Below, in pieces: positions 1-8,354 of a stretch of DNA of 41,517 nt. The stretch spans positions 1 through 41,517 of the forward strand of contig CAZCBN010000014.1 in the NCBI GenBank assembly GCA_964496975.1, written 5' to 3'. The stretch comes from CAZCBN01 sp964496975 (GTDB lineage: Bacteria; Planctomycetota; Phycisphaerae; Phycisphaerales; UBA1924). The position numbers and the translations under genes are program-made. Positions within the stretch are counted from its first letter, which is position 1; each line of letters begins with the position of its first letter. Below the pieces are notes generated by a model that saw nothing but the letters and a program-made list of their open reading frames with translations, did not search any database and was not told the DNA's origin.

Positions 1-901
1 CGTGCAGCGTCGGCAGCAGCTTCTGGTACACGAACGCCCGCATCTGGTACGCCAGGATGCGCCGCACGCCCTCGACCTCTTCCTGCGGGAAAAGCCCGTA
101 GATGCGGCTGAACGTCTGCGTCGTGCTGCTCGCGTGGATCGTCCCGTACACCAGGTGGCCCGTCTCGGCCGCGTGCAGCGCCGCCTCGAACGTCTCCTGG
201 TCGCGCATCTCGCCCACCAGCACGATGTCGGGGTTCTCACGCACCAGCGCCCGCAGCGCGATCTTGAAGTCCAGGCAGTCGATGCCGATCTCGCGCTGGT
301 TGATCGTCGCCTTCTTGTCCTCGAAGATGTACTCGATCGGGTCCTCGATCGTCACGATGTGAACGGGCTTCCGCGCGTTCACAAAGTCCAGCATGCTCGC
401 GATCGTCGTGCTCTTGCCCGAGCCCGTCACGCCGCACAGCAGCACGATCCCCTGCGGCTGCAGCGCGATCTCGCTCATGATCGGCGGCAGGTGCAGCTTC
501 TCGAACGGCAGGATATTGCTCGTGATCCGCCGCGCCGCCACGCTCAGCTTGCCCCGCGCCTGGAACAGGTTCACGCGGAAGCGGGTGTTGTCGTCGTAGT
601 CGTACGCGAAGTCCACGCTGCCGAACTTGTGCAGGTCCGCCTTCTGCTCCTCGCTCAGGATCGCCTCGCAGATCGCAGACCAATCCTCCATCGTCACCGG
701 CGCGGTGTCCAACTTCTTCAGCGAACCCTTCAACCGGATGCTCGGCGGCTGGTTCGTCTTGATGATCAGGTCCGACGCCTCGAACCGGATCGTCGCCTTC
801 AAAAAGTCGCCCCACCGCGTCGCGTGCGGGTCGCTCTTCGGCTTCCCGAACGAAACATGCCCCGTGTGCGCCGCCGCCGAAGGCGTGGAATCGGTGTTCA
901 C
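1..901 (-). CDS. pilT: Type IV pilus retraction ATPase PilT, C-terminus cut by window edge
   Basis: Hexameric secretion-family ATPase that powers retraction of type IV pili at the inner membrane. About 300 residues are visible. Walker A reads GVTGSGKST at about residues 157-165, followed by the Asp box (VTIEDPIEYIFEDKKA), a Walker B-type segment (IVLVGEMRD) and the His box (AETGHLVYGTIHASST), all typical of PilT rather than PilB. The PilT C-terminal region lies beyond base 1. The start chosen is GTG at 901-899; an in-frame GTG two codons upstream (907-905) and others further up are equally possible, so the N-terminus is uncertain. The first ~25 residues are poorly conserved-looking and the GspE/PilT fold begins near residue 27. 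It is the only pilus motor gene here, but four pseudopilin-type genes lie within 18 kb. The family call is firm; the exact paralogue (PilT or PilU) is less so. Confidence 0.93.
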   Translation of the reverse strand, partial: MNTDSTPSAAAHTGHVSFGKPKSDPHATRWGDFLKATIRFEASDLIIKTNQPPSIRLKGSLKKLDTAPVTMEDWSAICEAILSEEQKADLHKFGSVDFAYDYDDNTRFRVNLFQARGKLSVAARRITSNILPFEKLHLPPIMSEIALQPQGIVLLCGVTGSGKSTTIASMLDFVNARKPVHIVTIEDPIEYIFEDKKATINQREIGIDCLDFKIALRALVRENPDIVLVGEMRDQETFEAALHAAETGHLVYGTIHASSTTQTFSRIYGLFPQEEVEGVRRILAYQMRAFVYQKLLPTLH

Positions 902-1104
902 TGTCACAAACGGCTCCCGTACACAGTTCGCCACCCACCCCCGGCCAGGCCCACCAGCCGCCGAGAGCCCCCCCGGGCCCGGTCCCCCTCGACACCGGCC
1001 GCCCGACACCACAGCATACGAGCACCAACCCCCGCCGGTCGCACCCGAGGCCACACGCCAACCGCTCCCCGGTCTGGACGGTCCGACGGACAACGACGTC
1101 TCGC

Positions 1105-1926
1105 CTACCCCGGCTCGGTGAAGGCCCACCGCAGGTTCACAGGGTTGTTCACATCCCGCCCCTCCACCCCGTCCGGCGTCGTCACCACCGGCCACGGAAC
1201 CCCGCCGTACGGCCGGTGCCACGTCGCGTCATACACCGCGGGCTCACGAATCCACAACCGCCCCGCCCCGTCCGTCGTCACCAACGGCGTGGCGTCCGTC
1301 GACACGTTCGGCTTGGCCCGCTGATAGGACGTCTCCAGCAGCAACCCCTTGTCGCTCGGGTATCGCACCGAATGCAGCGGCATGCCGCGGTACTGCTCAT
1401 CCCCCAGCGCCGGGTTCTCCGCCCGCCAGAGGCGCGGCGTAGCGGCGAAGGCGTTGCTGAGGAGTGCCGAGGATCTGGCGTACCCATGGTCACGCCACAG
1501 CGCCTCCGCCGACTCGCTCGGCCCGTCCCAGTATTCGAGTTCTGCGATGTCGTACCCCGCGGCCCGAAGGGGCATCACATAGTTCCACGCCTGCGCCAGC
1601 AGATACCCCGAAAAGAATCCCGCGTCCACGATGCGATCGTCAAAAGCCGACGGATCGCCCCACGTCATGACCGACGGCAGCACGCCGTCGCCTTCATCGC
1701 TGTACTGCAGCACCGCGGCGGCCAGTTGACGAACATCACTCAATCGCCGAGCGAGCCGCGCGCCATACCGAGCCGCTCCGAGCGCCGGCAGAATCAACGC
1801 GATCAACACGGCAATCACCGAAACGACCGCGAGAAGCTCGATCAGGCTGAAGCCGCCGCGCGGGCCCATCGGAGACGCGGTCCCATCCGAAGACCGGATG
1901 CGTGCGTGCCGGCGTTTGTGACGCAT
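1105..1926 (-). CDS. Prepilin-type N-terminal cleavage/methylation domain protein (pseudopilin-like)
   Basis: A 273-residue protein with a type IV prepilin/pseudopilin leader: a basic stretch, then PRGG|FSLIELLAVVSVIAVLIALILPAL. Gly at -1, Phe at +1 and Glu at +5 are all present, so processing by a prepilin peptidase is expected. The remaining ~220 residues are a soluble globular part without a recognised domain. The start at 1926 was preferred because the upstream gene ends at 1940; an in-frame ATG at 1974 would overlap that gene and one at 1869 would give a minimal leader (MGPRGG). The close spacing (13 bases) suggests co-transcription with the upstream unknown gene. In Planctomycetes such proteins are very numerous and mostly of unknown role, so a structural function in a T2SS or pilus is only inferred. 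Confidence 0.85.
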   Translation of the reverse strand: MRHKRRHARIRSSDGTASPMGPRGGFSLIELLAVVSVIAVLIALILPALGAARYGARLARRLSDVRQLAAAVLQYSDEGDGVLPSVMTWGDPSAFDDRIVDAGFFSGYLLAQAWNYVMPLRAAGYDIAELEYWDGPSESAEALWRDHGYARSSALLSNAFAATPRLWRAENPALGDEQYRGMPLHSVRYPSDKGLLLETSYQRAKPNVSTDATPLVTTDGAGRLWIREPAVYDATWHRPYGGVPWPVVTTPDGVEGRDVNNPVNLRWAFTEPG

Positions 1927-1939
1927 CCACACGTCCCAT

Positions 1940-2854
1940 CTAAAAGCACATGCAAGGCGTCTGGCCCGGCCCAAGTCCCACGTTCGTGAAGTACATGCCG
2001 AACAGCCGCCAACGCCCGGTCTGCGGGTCGTGGTACCACTGGAGGTACATCGGGCGCCGGTGCTCCTCCACGCTGCGCGTCACCACGGCCACCACGCACG
2101 TCAGCACCTTCCCCGACGCCGCCGCGATGTCCTTGTAACCGCGTCCGCCCGTCCAGAGACCGACGCACCCGTGCACGTCCTGACCTCGCCACAGCGACTC
2201 CGGAATCTCGTGATCGAAGTTCGCTCGGAACGCGCTGCTGGCTTCCGTGTACCGAAAGGACACGGCGATCCCGCCGGGGTCCGCGCTCATCTCAAGCACG
2301 CCGCCGTGACCCCTTTGCTCCGGTCGATTGACATCCCAGGTGACTCGGAACGCATCTTCCGGCGTCGCACCCCGCCGAGATTCCTCGGACCCGCCAAGCA
2401 CGACGGCGAACAGCTCGCCGGGCGTACGCCCGACGTTCGCGCTGCGAAACTCGTCGATCGTTTGAAATCGATCGCCCTGCCGCTTTCGCCACGCGATGTA
2501 CGCCTCGATGTCCGGCTGCCCGAAACGCAGCCACAGCCACTCTGCCGAGAGCCGGCACACGGCGTCGGTCGCTTCTGTGAATGAAAGCCCAGCCACCTCG
2601 ACCGCCTCGCGCCCCGATGGCTGCACGCCCTCGAACGCCTGCCGCACCGACGCCGCATCGGTCACCCGTTGCAGCGAGACGCGATCAAGCGAGGCCCCGT
2701 CGGCCCGCGCCCGGCCCGTGCCGCCGGCCGCGCCGGTCCCCACGCCCGTCCCCGCGCCCGGTGACGCTGTCCGCATCCACGCGATCGCGCACCACGCCGC
2801 GAGCGCCGCCGCCACGCCGACCACCGCTCCCGCGCCCGCTCTCCGCCCCAGCAT
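1940..2854 (-). CDS. Hypothetical membrane-anchored protein
   Basis: Not recognised. The 304-residue product starts at an ATG preceded by a good ribosome binding site (GGGGGAACC directly upstream). The open frame extends further upstream to 2989, but that part is low-complexity and lacks such a site. Residues ~8-28 form one hydrophobic segment (an uncleaved anchor or signal peptide), then a Gly/Ala-rich linker, then an exported globular domain rich in Trp and Arg (for example AEWLWLRFGQPDIEAYIAW) with no metal or catalytic motif I can name. It ends 13 bases before the pseudopilin gene and probably shares its transcript, so a role with that pseudopilin is possible but unproven. Confidence 0.65.
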   Translation of the reverse strand: MLGRRAGAGAVVGVAAALAAWCAIAWMRTASPGAGTGVGTGAAGGTGRARADGASLDRVSLQRVTDAASVRQAFEGVQPSGREAVEVAGLSFTEATDAVCRLSAEWLWLRFGQPDIEAYIAWRKRQGDRFQTIDEFRSANVGRTPGELFAVVLGGSEESRRGATPEDAFRVTWDVNRPEQRGHGGVLEMSADPGGIAVSFRYTEASSAFRANFDHEIPESLWRGQDVHGCVGLWTGGRGYKDIAAASGKVLTCVVAVVTRSVEEHRRPMYLQWYHDPQTGRWRLFGMYFTNVGLGPGQTPCMCF

Positions 2855-2987
2855 GGTTCCCCCCGCGCGCCCTCGCGAAAACGACCACGCGACCGCCGCG
2901 ACATCGTGAACCGCGCCCAACGCCCGCGGGTTGCGTCCGCGGCCGCGAAACCGGACGGCGGACGGCGGGCGGCGGACGGCGCACCCC

Positions 2988-3021
2988 AAAAACGAAAAAC
3001 GCCCCTTCCATCGAAGGGGCG
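2988..3021 (-). terminator. Rho-independent terminator of the sigma factor gene
   Basis: Reading the minus strand, an 8-bp perfect stem (CGCCCCTT / AAGGGGCG) with a 6-base loop is followed at once by TTTTT, CG and TTTTT. This is a textbook intrinsic terminator about 130 bases past the stop codon of the sigma-70 family gene. On the plus strand the hairpin has no T-run, so it acts in one direction. Confidence 0.9.
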
Positions 3022-3148
3022 TGCGAAAACTTCGTCGCGGTCAACCATCGGCCGTGCGTTCACCCGTCCGACGCCATCGTCACCGATGCGGCGAGCGGGT
3101 CCGGCGAACGGGGTTCGGCGTGTGGGGCTCGACGCGTTCGCCCGCGCC

Positions 3149-4207
3149 TCAGTTGTCCCCAACCGCCGTGGCCTCTTCCGGCTCCTGGCGCTCGCCCAGG
3201 AACTTGGCCTCCAGCTCCGTGCGGATCTTCTCCATCGCCTTGTTCTGGATCTGCCGCACGCGTTCCTTCGTCACGCCGATGATCTGGCCCACCTGCTCCA
3301 GCGTCATGGGCTTCTCGGCCCCGCTCTCCAGGCCGAAGCGGTGCTCGATCACCGTCCGCTCCACGTCGGTCAGGTCGGCCCGGTTGTCCATCACGATCTG
3401 GCGCACCTCGTCGGCCGCGTCCTTCTCGAACGTCGCCCGCTTGGTCTCCAGGTAGTTGGACTTCTCCAGCTTGGGGTCAAAGTCCGTCGGGAAACGCTGG
3501 CGGTACTTGCTCAGCTTCATCCCCTGACGGCTGAAGGCCTTCAGGATCGCCCGGCACGCGTACGTGCTGAACTTGTACCCGCGGCCCGCGTCGAACTTGT
3601 CGACCGCCCGCAGCAGCGCCATGTTCCCCTCGCTGACCAGGTCGGCGAAGTCCACCTCGCTCATGCGGGTGCGCTTCGCCATCGCCAGCACCAGCGCCAG
3701 GTTCGTCTCAGCGATCTGCTCGCGCACCCGCTCGGCGATGCGGTACCACGACAGGATCTCGTCCGCCTGCTCGGCCGTCGGTTTTTTGTCGGGCCGCGCC
3801 CACACCTCGTCCTGCAGCGTGCGGATGCGGTACCGCGCGTAGTTGAACTGGTGGAAGAGCACCTTCTCCTCGGCGCCCGTCAGGATCACCTGCTGGCTCG
3901 ACTTCACCGTGCGCGACCGCGCGCTGGACAGGTCGTCCATCACCGGGTGGTACCACGTCGTGTCCGGCTTCTGGATGTCCGGGGCCTCGGTGTAGATCTC
4001 GGTGGTCGCCGTATCATTAAAAAACGCCTCCGAGTCGATGAAATCCTGCGGCTTCGCCATGATGCGGTTCAACAACCGCTCGTCGTCCACCGACAACTCC
4101 CGGCGCACCGACCGCCCGGCGCGGGCCGTCGAGCGCGTCACGCCGACGCGGTGACGCCGGCGGGCTTGCTCAAGCGGACTCGGAGAGCGGTTCGAAATCT
4201 GAGACAT
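3149..4207 (-). CDS. Sigma-70 family RNA polymerase sigma factor (contains adapter-derived residues)
   Basis: Primary-like or group 2-type sigma factor of 352 residues. Region 2 is clear (ADLVSEGNMALLRAVDKFD then GRGYKFSTYACRAILKAFSR), and region 4.2 is a helix-turn-helix (TLEQVGQIIGVTKERVRQIQ). A conventional region 1.1 is absent and region 3 is divergent, which fits lineage-specific sigma factors better than housekeeping RpoD. The start at 4207 (MSQISNRS) has a GAAGGGAA site upstream; an ATG at 4261 is less likely. Residues ~62-73 read FFNDTATTEIYT. This is the in-frame translation of six T plus the Illumina P5 adapter, so that stretch is almost certainly artificial and the true local sequence is unknown. 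The rest of the frame is intact on both sides. A strong terminator follows downstream. Confidence 0.9.
   Translation of the reverse strand: MSQISNRSPSPLEQARRRHRVGVTRSTARAGRSVRRELSVDDERLLNRIMAKPQDFIDSEAFFNDTATTEIYTEAPDIQKPDTTWYHPVMDDLSSARSRTVKSSQQVILTGAEEKVLFHQFNYARYRIRTLQDEVWARPDKKPTAEQADEILSWYRIAERVREQIAETNLALVLAMAKRTRMSEVDFADLVSEGNMALLRAVDKFDAGRGYKFSTYACRAILKAFSRQGMKLSKYRQRFPTDFDPKLEKSNYLETKRATFEKDAADEVRQIVMDNRADLTDVERTVIEHRFGLESGAEKPMTLEQVGQIIGVTKERVRQIQNKAMEKIRTELEAKFLGERQEPEEATAVGDN
3990..4024 (-). other. Illumina P5 adapter sequence embedded in a gene (assembly contamination)
   Basis: Bases 3990-4018 on the minus strand match the 29-base P5 flow-cell adapter at every position (it begins AATGATACGGCGACCACCGA). 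It is preceded on that strand by TTTTTT (4024-4019). The block is read in frame through the sigma factor gene as FFNDTATTEIYT. The flanks carry a short match (GAGGC on each side). This is a library or assembly artefact, not biology. Confidence 0.95.
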
Positions 4208-5115
4208 CGCGTCACGTTCCCTTCGGCCCCTTCGTGGCCTGCTCCGAGCAACCCAGCCCATCCGCCGTCAATGCGTCGGCCCCCTGGTGTGCCCGGCCTG
4301 TCCTTCCGCCAACCCACCCCCAACCCCACCGCCGACTCACTCGGCCCCATCCCCGCGGATTCCGCACTCCGCTCCCCGCCCCCCGCCGGCGACGGTCGTC
4401 CGGGCCGAGTCGCCCGCCGGTGTCCGCCCCGCCGGCCGCGCCGTCATGGCCGCGGCCTTGGCACTCCATGCGTCGCCCGGGCCCGCCCGGCGACCGTCAT
4501 CCGTCGCGGGACGCCCCGCAAAGCCCCTGACGCCCCGACGAGTCTCAACGCTCGACCATCCCAAGATGTTCGAGCCCGCCCCAGCCAGCGGATGCCCACC
4601 GCCCCTTTTCCCGCCCCGGCCGTCAAACACCGGCCCGACGAAACAATCCTCCCCGCCGTCCCACCCGCTCCGGCCCCGCCACACCCGAGTGGCCCACTTC
4701 ACCCCGAAAGCCCGCAGAAAATCCAAACAAAACCCAATCAAGCCCACCCAAACCCGTCAGAAGCCTCCGCGGCTCCGTGTGTTTTGCCCCAACTGCCCGT
4801 CCCAGTCCCGCCCCGCCCCCCGCGGCACCGCGTCACCCGGGCAGGTCGCGCTCCCGCCGCATGCGTCGCCGGCCGCTCCGGGGGCTGCTCGACGCGCCGT
4901 TCGTTGGGCGACGCGTGAGTCGTTGCGTTCCGTCGGTCGTTGAACTGGGTCGGTCCTCGCTGTGCGTCGCTGCTGTACGTCGGTCCTTCGCTGATGTTCG
5001 TCTTCAGTTCTTCTGGCACCCCCGGCTCGGGTTTCGTTGCCGAGACGGCCCGGCCGAGGCAACGCGGGATGGTTCTCTCCGAGCGGGGGAACCGGGCGGT
5101 TGCTCGCGTTCCCGT

Positions 5116-5125
5116 NNNNNNNNNN
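5116..5125. other. Scaffold gap (10 N)
   Basis: Ten unknown bases of arbitrary length joining two contigs. CCCGT is the last sequence before the gap and the first after it, so the two ends may simply overlap by five bases. Confidence 0.98.
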
Positions 5126-5130
5126 CCCGT

Positions 5131-5153
5131 CACGAACGCAGGTTGCGTTCGTG
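5131..5153. repeat. Perfect 10-bp inverted repeat beside the gap
   Basis: CACGAACGCA, three bases (GGT), then TGCGTTCGTG. It is a perfect stem with a very short loop and no T-run on either side, starting six bases after the N gap. It may be a real operator or hairpin, or a fold-back artefact that caused the contig break. Confidence 0.6.
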
Positions 5154-5531
5154 AAAGCATTTCCAATCTCGATCCAACGTCCGACTTGTCCGACGCGCAC
5201 CGCTTTCAGCGTTCCGTCCCGTGCCCGCTCCGCCGGCACCGCCGCCGCGACGCCCGGCGGTCCCCGCCCACGCGCCGCCCCCAGCCCACCAAACCACCCG
5301 TTCCGTGCGAAATGCACGGGGGCGTTTGCCATACGCCGACACGCGTCCGCGGCGGACACGCGACACGCCCCAACCGTCCATCCGGGAGCGTTGGCGTCGG
5401 CCTCGCCGGGCCGTCCAGGCCCCTCGAACAACGCCACGCGGCCCGGTCGCCGTGGCGCACCGGACATGTTCCGATTTGTACCCGAGATCGGGGGATACTT
5501 TCCGCCCGCCGGGATTCACCGGGGGCGGGCG

Positions 5532-5618
5532 TTGACTCCGGGGGGAACAACTCCCTAGGGTCCCCAGCGGTTATCGCTCCGCGAACCCGGCAGGGAAGGG
5601 AGATTCTACGAGGAATCT
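5532..5618 (+). promoter_or_regulatory. Candidate promoter and operator upstream of superoxide dismutase
   Basis: TTGACT (5532-5537), 18 bases, then TAGGGT (5556-5561) is a weak sigma-70-like pair. Downstream, AGATTC-TACGAG-GAATCT (5601-5618) is a perfect inverted repeat with 6-bp arms, placed where a regulator could sit. The dismutase ATG is 145 bases further on. The call rests on pattern only. Confidence 0.3.
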
Positions 5619-5762
5619 TCATCCGCCGCAACCCGTCCTGTGGACAGGCGGGGCGGTTGCGTCGGCTCCTTTCTGGGCCGAGGCGGCGATCCACCGATCA
5701 TTTTCCGTTCAAACGCACGCATCGCCCCTGGTCTAGGGGGATGCTTCAGGGGAGCCACGCCG

Positions 5763-6410
5763 ATGACCCACACCCTTCCCGCTCTGCCCTACGCGCCCAC
5801 CGCCCTTGAGCCGCACTTCGACGCCCGCACCATGGAGCTGCACCACGGCAAGCACCACGCGACCTACGTCACCCGCGCCAACGACGCGCTAAAGGGCACG
5901 CCGTTTGAAGCCACCCCCGCCCACGAGACGATCCAGCGGCTGGGCGAGCTTCCCGAAGCCGTGCGCGGCGCGGTGCGCAACAACCTGGGCGGGCACGTCA
6001 ACCACTCGCTGTTCTGGCAGACGCTCGCGCCCGCCGGGAAGGGCGGCGGCGGGGCGCCCACGGGCGAGCTGGCCGCGGCGATCCAGCGGGCGTTCGGCTC
6101 GTACGACGCGTTCAAGGAGAAGTTTGCGGCCGCGGCCACGACGCGGTTCGGCTCCGGCTGGGCGTGGCTCTGCGTCGCGCCCGGCGGCGACGTGCACGTC
6201 TGCAGCACCGCCAACCAGGACAACCCCGCGATGCCGACGGCCTTCGGCGGCGAGGGGCCCGGGCACACGGCGATCCTGGGCCTCGATGTCTGGGAGCACG
6301 CGTACTACCTGCACTACCAGAACCGCCGGCCCGATTACATCGCGGCGTTCTGGAACATCGTGAACTGGCCCCGCGTCGCCGAGCTCTACGCGGCGGCGAA
6401 GCGGGCCTGA
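5763..6410 (+). CDS. sodA: Superoxide dismutase, Mn/Fe family (Mn-type residues)
   Basis: Converts superoxide to oxygen and hydrogen peroxide in the cytoplasm. The protein has 215 residues, close to the usual ~200. The N-terminal helical domain carries LPYAPTALEPHFD and HHGKHHATYV with the first metal His. GGHVNHSLFW gives the second metal His, and DVWEHAYYLHY gives the Asp and third His. The Gln in TANQDNP, in the C-terminal domain, is the Mn-type position. An AGGGGAG site sits about 8 bases before the ATG; the open frame continues upstream but without such a site. The gene stands alone after a long non-coding stretch, with a small membrane protein gene 69 bases downstream. Metal preference is inferred from the Gln and could be cambialistic. 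Confidence 0.95.
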   Translation: MTHTLPALPYAPTALEPHFDARTMELHHGKHHATYVTRANDALKGTPFEATPAHETIQRLGELPEAVRGAVRNNLGGHVNHSLFWQTLAPAGKGGGGAPTGELAAAIQRAFGSYDAFKEKFAAAATTRFGSGWAWLCVAPGGDVHVCSTANQDNPAMPTAFGGEGPGHTAILGLDVWEHAYYLHYQNRRPDYIAAFWNIVNWPRVAELYAAAKRA

Positions 6411-6479
6411 CGCGTCGCCCGGCCCGGCGGGCCTTGCTCGCCGGTGGGGGGTTTCGGGCCGGCCGGGGAGGCGGGCCGC

Positions 6480-7250
6480 ATGTCACCGCGCACGACGAAG
6501 AACCTGCTGCTGACGGCGTGGCTCGCCGGGCCGTTCGCGGTGCTCGCGGTCATTCTGTGGCTGGTCGTGGTGTTTTTGGGGAAGCCCAAGATGCTCGCCA
6601 CGGCTCGCGGCCCCGGCGCGGGCGACACCGGCGGGGCCAACGCCCTGGGCGAGTGGCTCGCGGGCCGCAACCCCGAGGTGCAGGCCGCCGCGCAGCAGGC
6701 GCTGCGCGAGGGCCGGCTCATCGATCCGACGCGCTGGCCCGGGCCGGTGGAGGTGGTGGTGCCCGCGGGCGTTGTGCACGCGGTGGCCGCGCTCGCCGCG
6801 ACGGAGCCGGCTGCGGCGCCGGCCGCGCCCGCCGCCGCGGCGGCGCCGGCCCTGCTCTTCTTCCGGCTTGACGGCACCGAGGCCGTCTTCCGCACGCTCG
6901 TCGCCGAGCGCGATGCCGCGGGCGAGCCCACGGCTTACATCGCGCGGCTTGGCGCGGGCGAGCTGCAGGCGGGCGAGCCGGTGTACGTCGTGCCCGGCCG
7001 CGGCGTGCGCATCGAACGCCCCGGCGGCCGGCCCAGGGTGATCCTGTCCAACCCGGGCGACGCCGACGCACGCGGTGAGAACGGCGCCGCGGGCGACGCG
7101 CCGCACGTCGAACTGCCGGCCCGCCTTCTCCCTGCCGTCGATGCGGCCACGGTCGACGGCTCGGGCACCGTGCGCGTTCGGCTGCCGGCGGATGCAGCAG
7201 CGTCGAGCGACAACGCGGCGGGCGAGGGCTCCGCCGTGGGCGGTCGCTGA
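6480..7250 (+). CDS. Hypothetical protein with one N-terminal membrane segment
   Basis: Not recognised. The 256-residue product begins MSPRTTKNLL with GGGGAGG about 8 bases upstream. One long hydrophobic helix spans residues ~8-33 (WLAGPFAVLAVILWLVVVFL), followed by an Ala-rich linker (residues ~105-122) and a small beta-rich region with Gly-Arg-Pro turns. It looks like an inner-membrane-anchored periplasmic or cytoplasmic protein. It lies 69 bases after the dismutase in the same direction and may be co-transcribed, but nothing in the sequence links it to oxidative stress. Confidence 0.6.
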   Translation: MSPRTTKNLLLTAWLAGPFAVLAVILWLVVVFLGKPKMLATARGPGAGDTGGANALGEWLAGRNPEVQAAAQQALREGRLIDPTRWPGPVEVVVPAGVVHAVAALAATEPAAAPAAPAAAAAPALLFFRLDGTEAVFRTLVAERDAAGEPTAYIARLGAGELQAGEPVYVVPGRGVRIERPGGRPRVILSNPGDADARGENGAAGDAPHVELPARLLPAVDAATVDGSGTVRVRLPADAAASSDNAAGEGSAVGGR

Positions 7251-7302
7251 GCGGCGGCGGTGTGTCGGGCGCGGACCGGCGTGGGACGCGCTGCGTGGCG
7301 CC

Positions 7303-8265
7303 TCAGCGCTGCCGCGGGGCGTTCACCCAGCCGAACTTGTCGTTGCCGTTGGAGCCGGCGGCGTTCAACTGGTACCACGGCGCCCGGCCCTGCAGGCTCA
7401 CGAAGATGTACCGGGCCGTGAAATCCTGCCCGCTCTCCTCGACGTCCTCGAGCGGGCCGCCCTGGGTGCGGAGGAGCTCGACGCGTGCGTCGTGATAGAA
7501 GACGTTGCCGCCGCCGTCGTGGCGACGGGTGATCTGGTCGACGTTGCCCCACTCCCCGTCGTCGACGCCGACCACGCCGCCGCGGCGGGGGTCAAACCCC
7601 TGCGAGTTGTACCAGAACTCGTGCTCCTCCACGATCACGGGCAGGCTGGGCATGGGCGACCACACCTTGTTGTTCTTGGCGATGTTCACCTGCTGCTGCT
7701 GCAGCACGGTGCGGTCAAAGCCGCCGAGGGCGCCCGAGATCTGCACCACGAAGATCTCCAGCCCGAGCTTCGCCCCCTCGGCCCCGCTGACCATGGTGTA
7801 GTCAAAGTTCACCTCGCCCTTGCGGCCCCAGACGTTGCCGTCGTAGTTGGGGTCGCGGACGTTCTCGCGGCCGTTGGTGGGGCACTCGCTCGCCTCGTCG
7901 GCGTTGTCCATGTAGTCGAACATGAGGCCGGGCCGGCGGCCGCCGGTGATGGGGTACTTGTACGCGAAGGTGGCGGTGAAGGCCTCGGTCGTCCGCCGGG
8001 CGGCGGGGATCTCCCGCTCGCTGACGGGCATGATGACGCCGTCCCAGTCGTTGGCGTAGATGTGGTTCACCAGGCCCACGCTGCGGACGTTGGCGAGGCA
8101 CGCGGCCTGCTGCGCCGTCTTGCGGGCCGCGCCGAGCGAGGGCAGCAGGATGCCGATGAGCAGCGCGATGATGGCGATGACGACGAGCAGCTCGATGAGC
8201 GTGAAGCCGCGGGCGCGGGGCGGGACAGCGGTGAACGCGTGGGCGGGCGTGTGGCAGCGGGGCAT
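7303..8265 (-). CDS. Prepilin-type N-terminal domain protein with H-X9-DG-like C-terminus
   Basis: A 320-residue pseudopilin-like protein. The leader is basic and ends ARG|FTLIELLVVIAIIALLIG with Gly at -1 and Glu at +5, then a ~300-residue exported domain. Near the C-terminus RRHDGGGNVFYHDARVELLR resembles the H-X9-DG signature (here H...DA) found in planctomycete prepilin-like proteins. The ATG at 8265 has GGAG upstream; the frame remains open to 8802 but that part overlaps the neighbouring pseudopilin and is spurious. It lies 89 bases after the previous gene on the same strand, so it is probably the last gene of a three-gene unit. Many such proteins occur per genome and their function is not established. 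Confidence 0.87.
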   Translation of the reverse strand: MPRCHTPAHAFTAVPPRARGFTLIELLVVIAIIALLIGILLPSLGAARKTAQQAACLANVRSVGLVNHIYANDWDGVIMPVSEREIPAARRTTEAFTATFAYKYPITGGRRPGLMFDYMDNADEASECPTNGRENVRDPNYDGNVWGRKGEVNFDYTMVSGAEGAKLGLEIFVVQISGALGGFDRTVLQQQQVNIAKNNKVWSPMPSLPVIVEEHEFWYNSQGFDPRRGGVVGVDDGEWGNVDQITRRHDGGGNVFYHDARVELLRTQGGPLEDVEESGQDFTARYIFVSLQGRAPWYQLNAAGSNGNDKFGWVNAPRQR

Positions 8266-8354
8266 GGTCGCGGCTCCGTCGGGGTGAGGCGTGGGTGGTC
8301 GGGTCGGTGGGGGCGGCAGGGGCGGCGGGGGTGGCGCGCCGTGTCGGCTCGGGC

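Larger units (their letters stand above)
4208..5762. other. 1.5-kb region without a supportable gene, interrupted by a scaffold gap
   Basis: Open frames here overlap each other on both strands, are Pro/Arg/Gly-rich and show no motif, signal or domain, so none is called. The plus strand is strongly C-rich from 4260 to 4900. From ~4890 to 5010 the words GTCGGTC and TCGCTG recur irregularly. The stretch CGTTGCC...GGCAACG (about 5034-5063) can form a 7-bp stem. The 200 bases before the superoxide dismutase gene hold its likely promoter. The gap prevents any firm statement on the middle of the region. Confidence 0.6.

Noticed and set aside
4337..4747. 136-codon minus-strand frame in the region upstream of the sigma factor
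   Set aside because: Overlaps equally long frames in other phases, has Gly/Arg-rich composition and no motif or start signal.
5060..5115. GAGCGGGGGAACC block after GTTGCCGAG, reminiscent of part of the c-di-AMP (ydaO-type) riboswitch
   Set aside because: The following conserved blocks are not visible, the sequence runs into the N gap, and the next gene is over 600 bases away. One short match is not enough.
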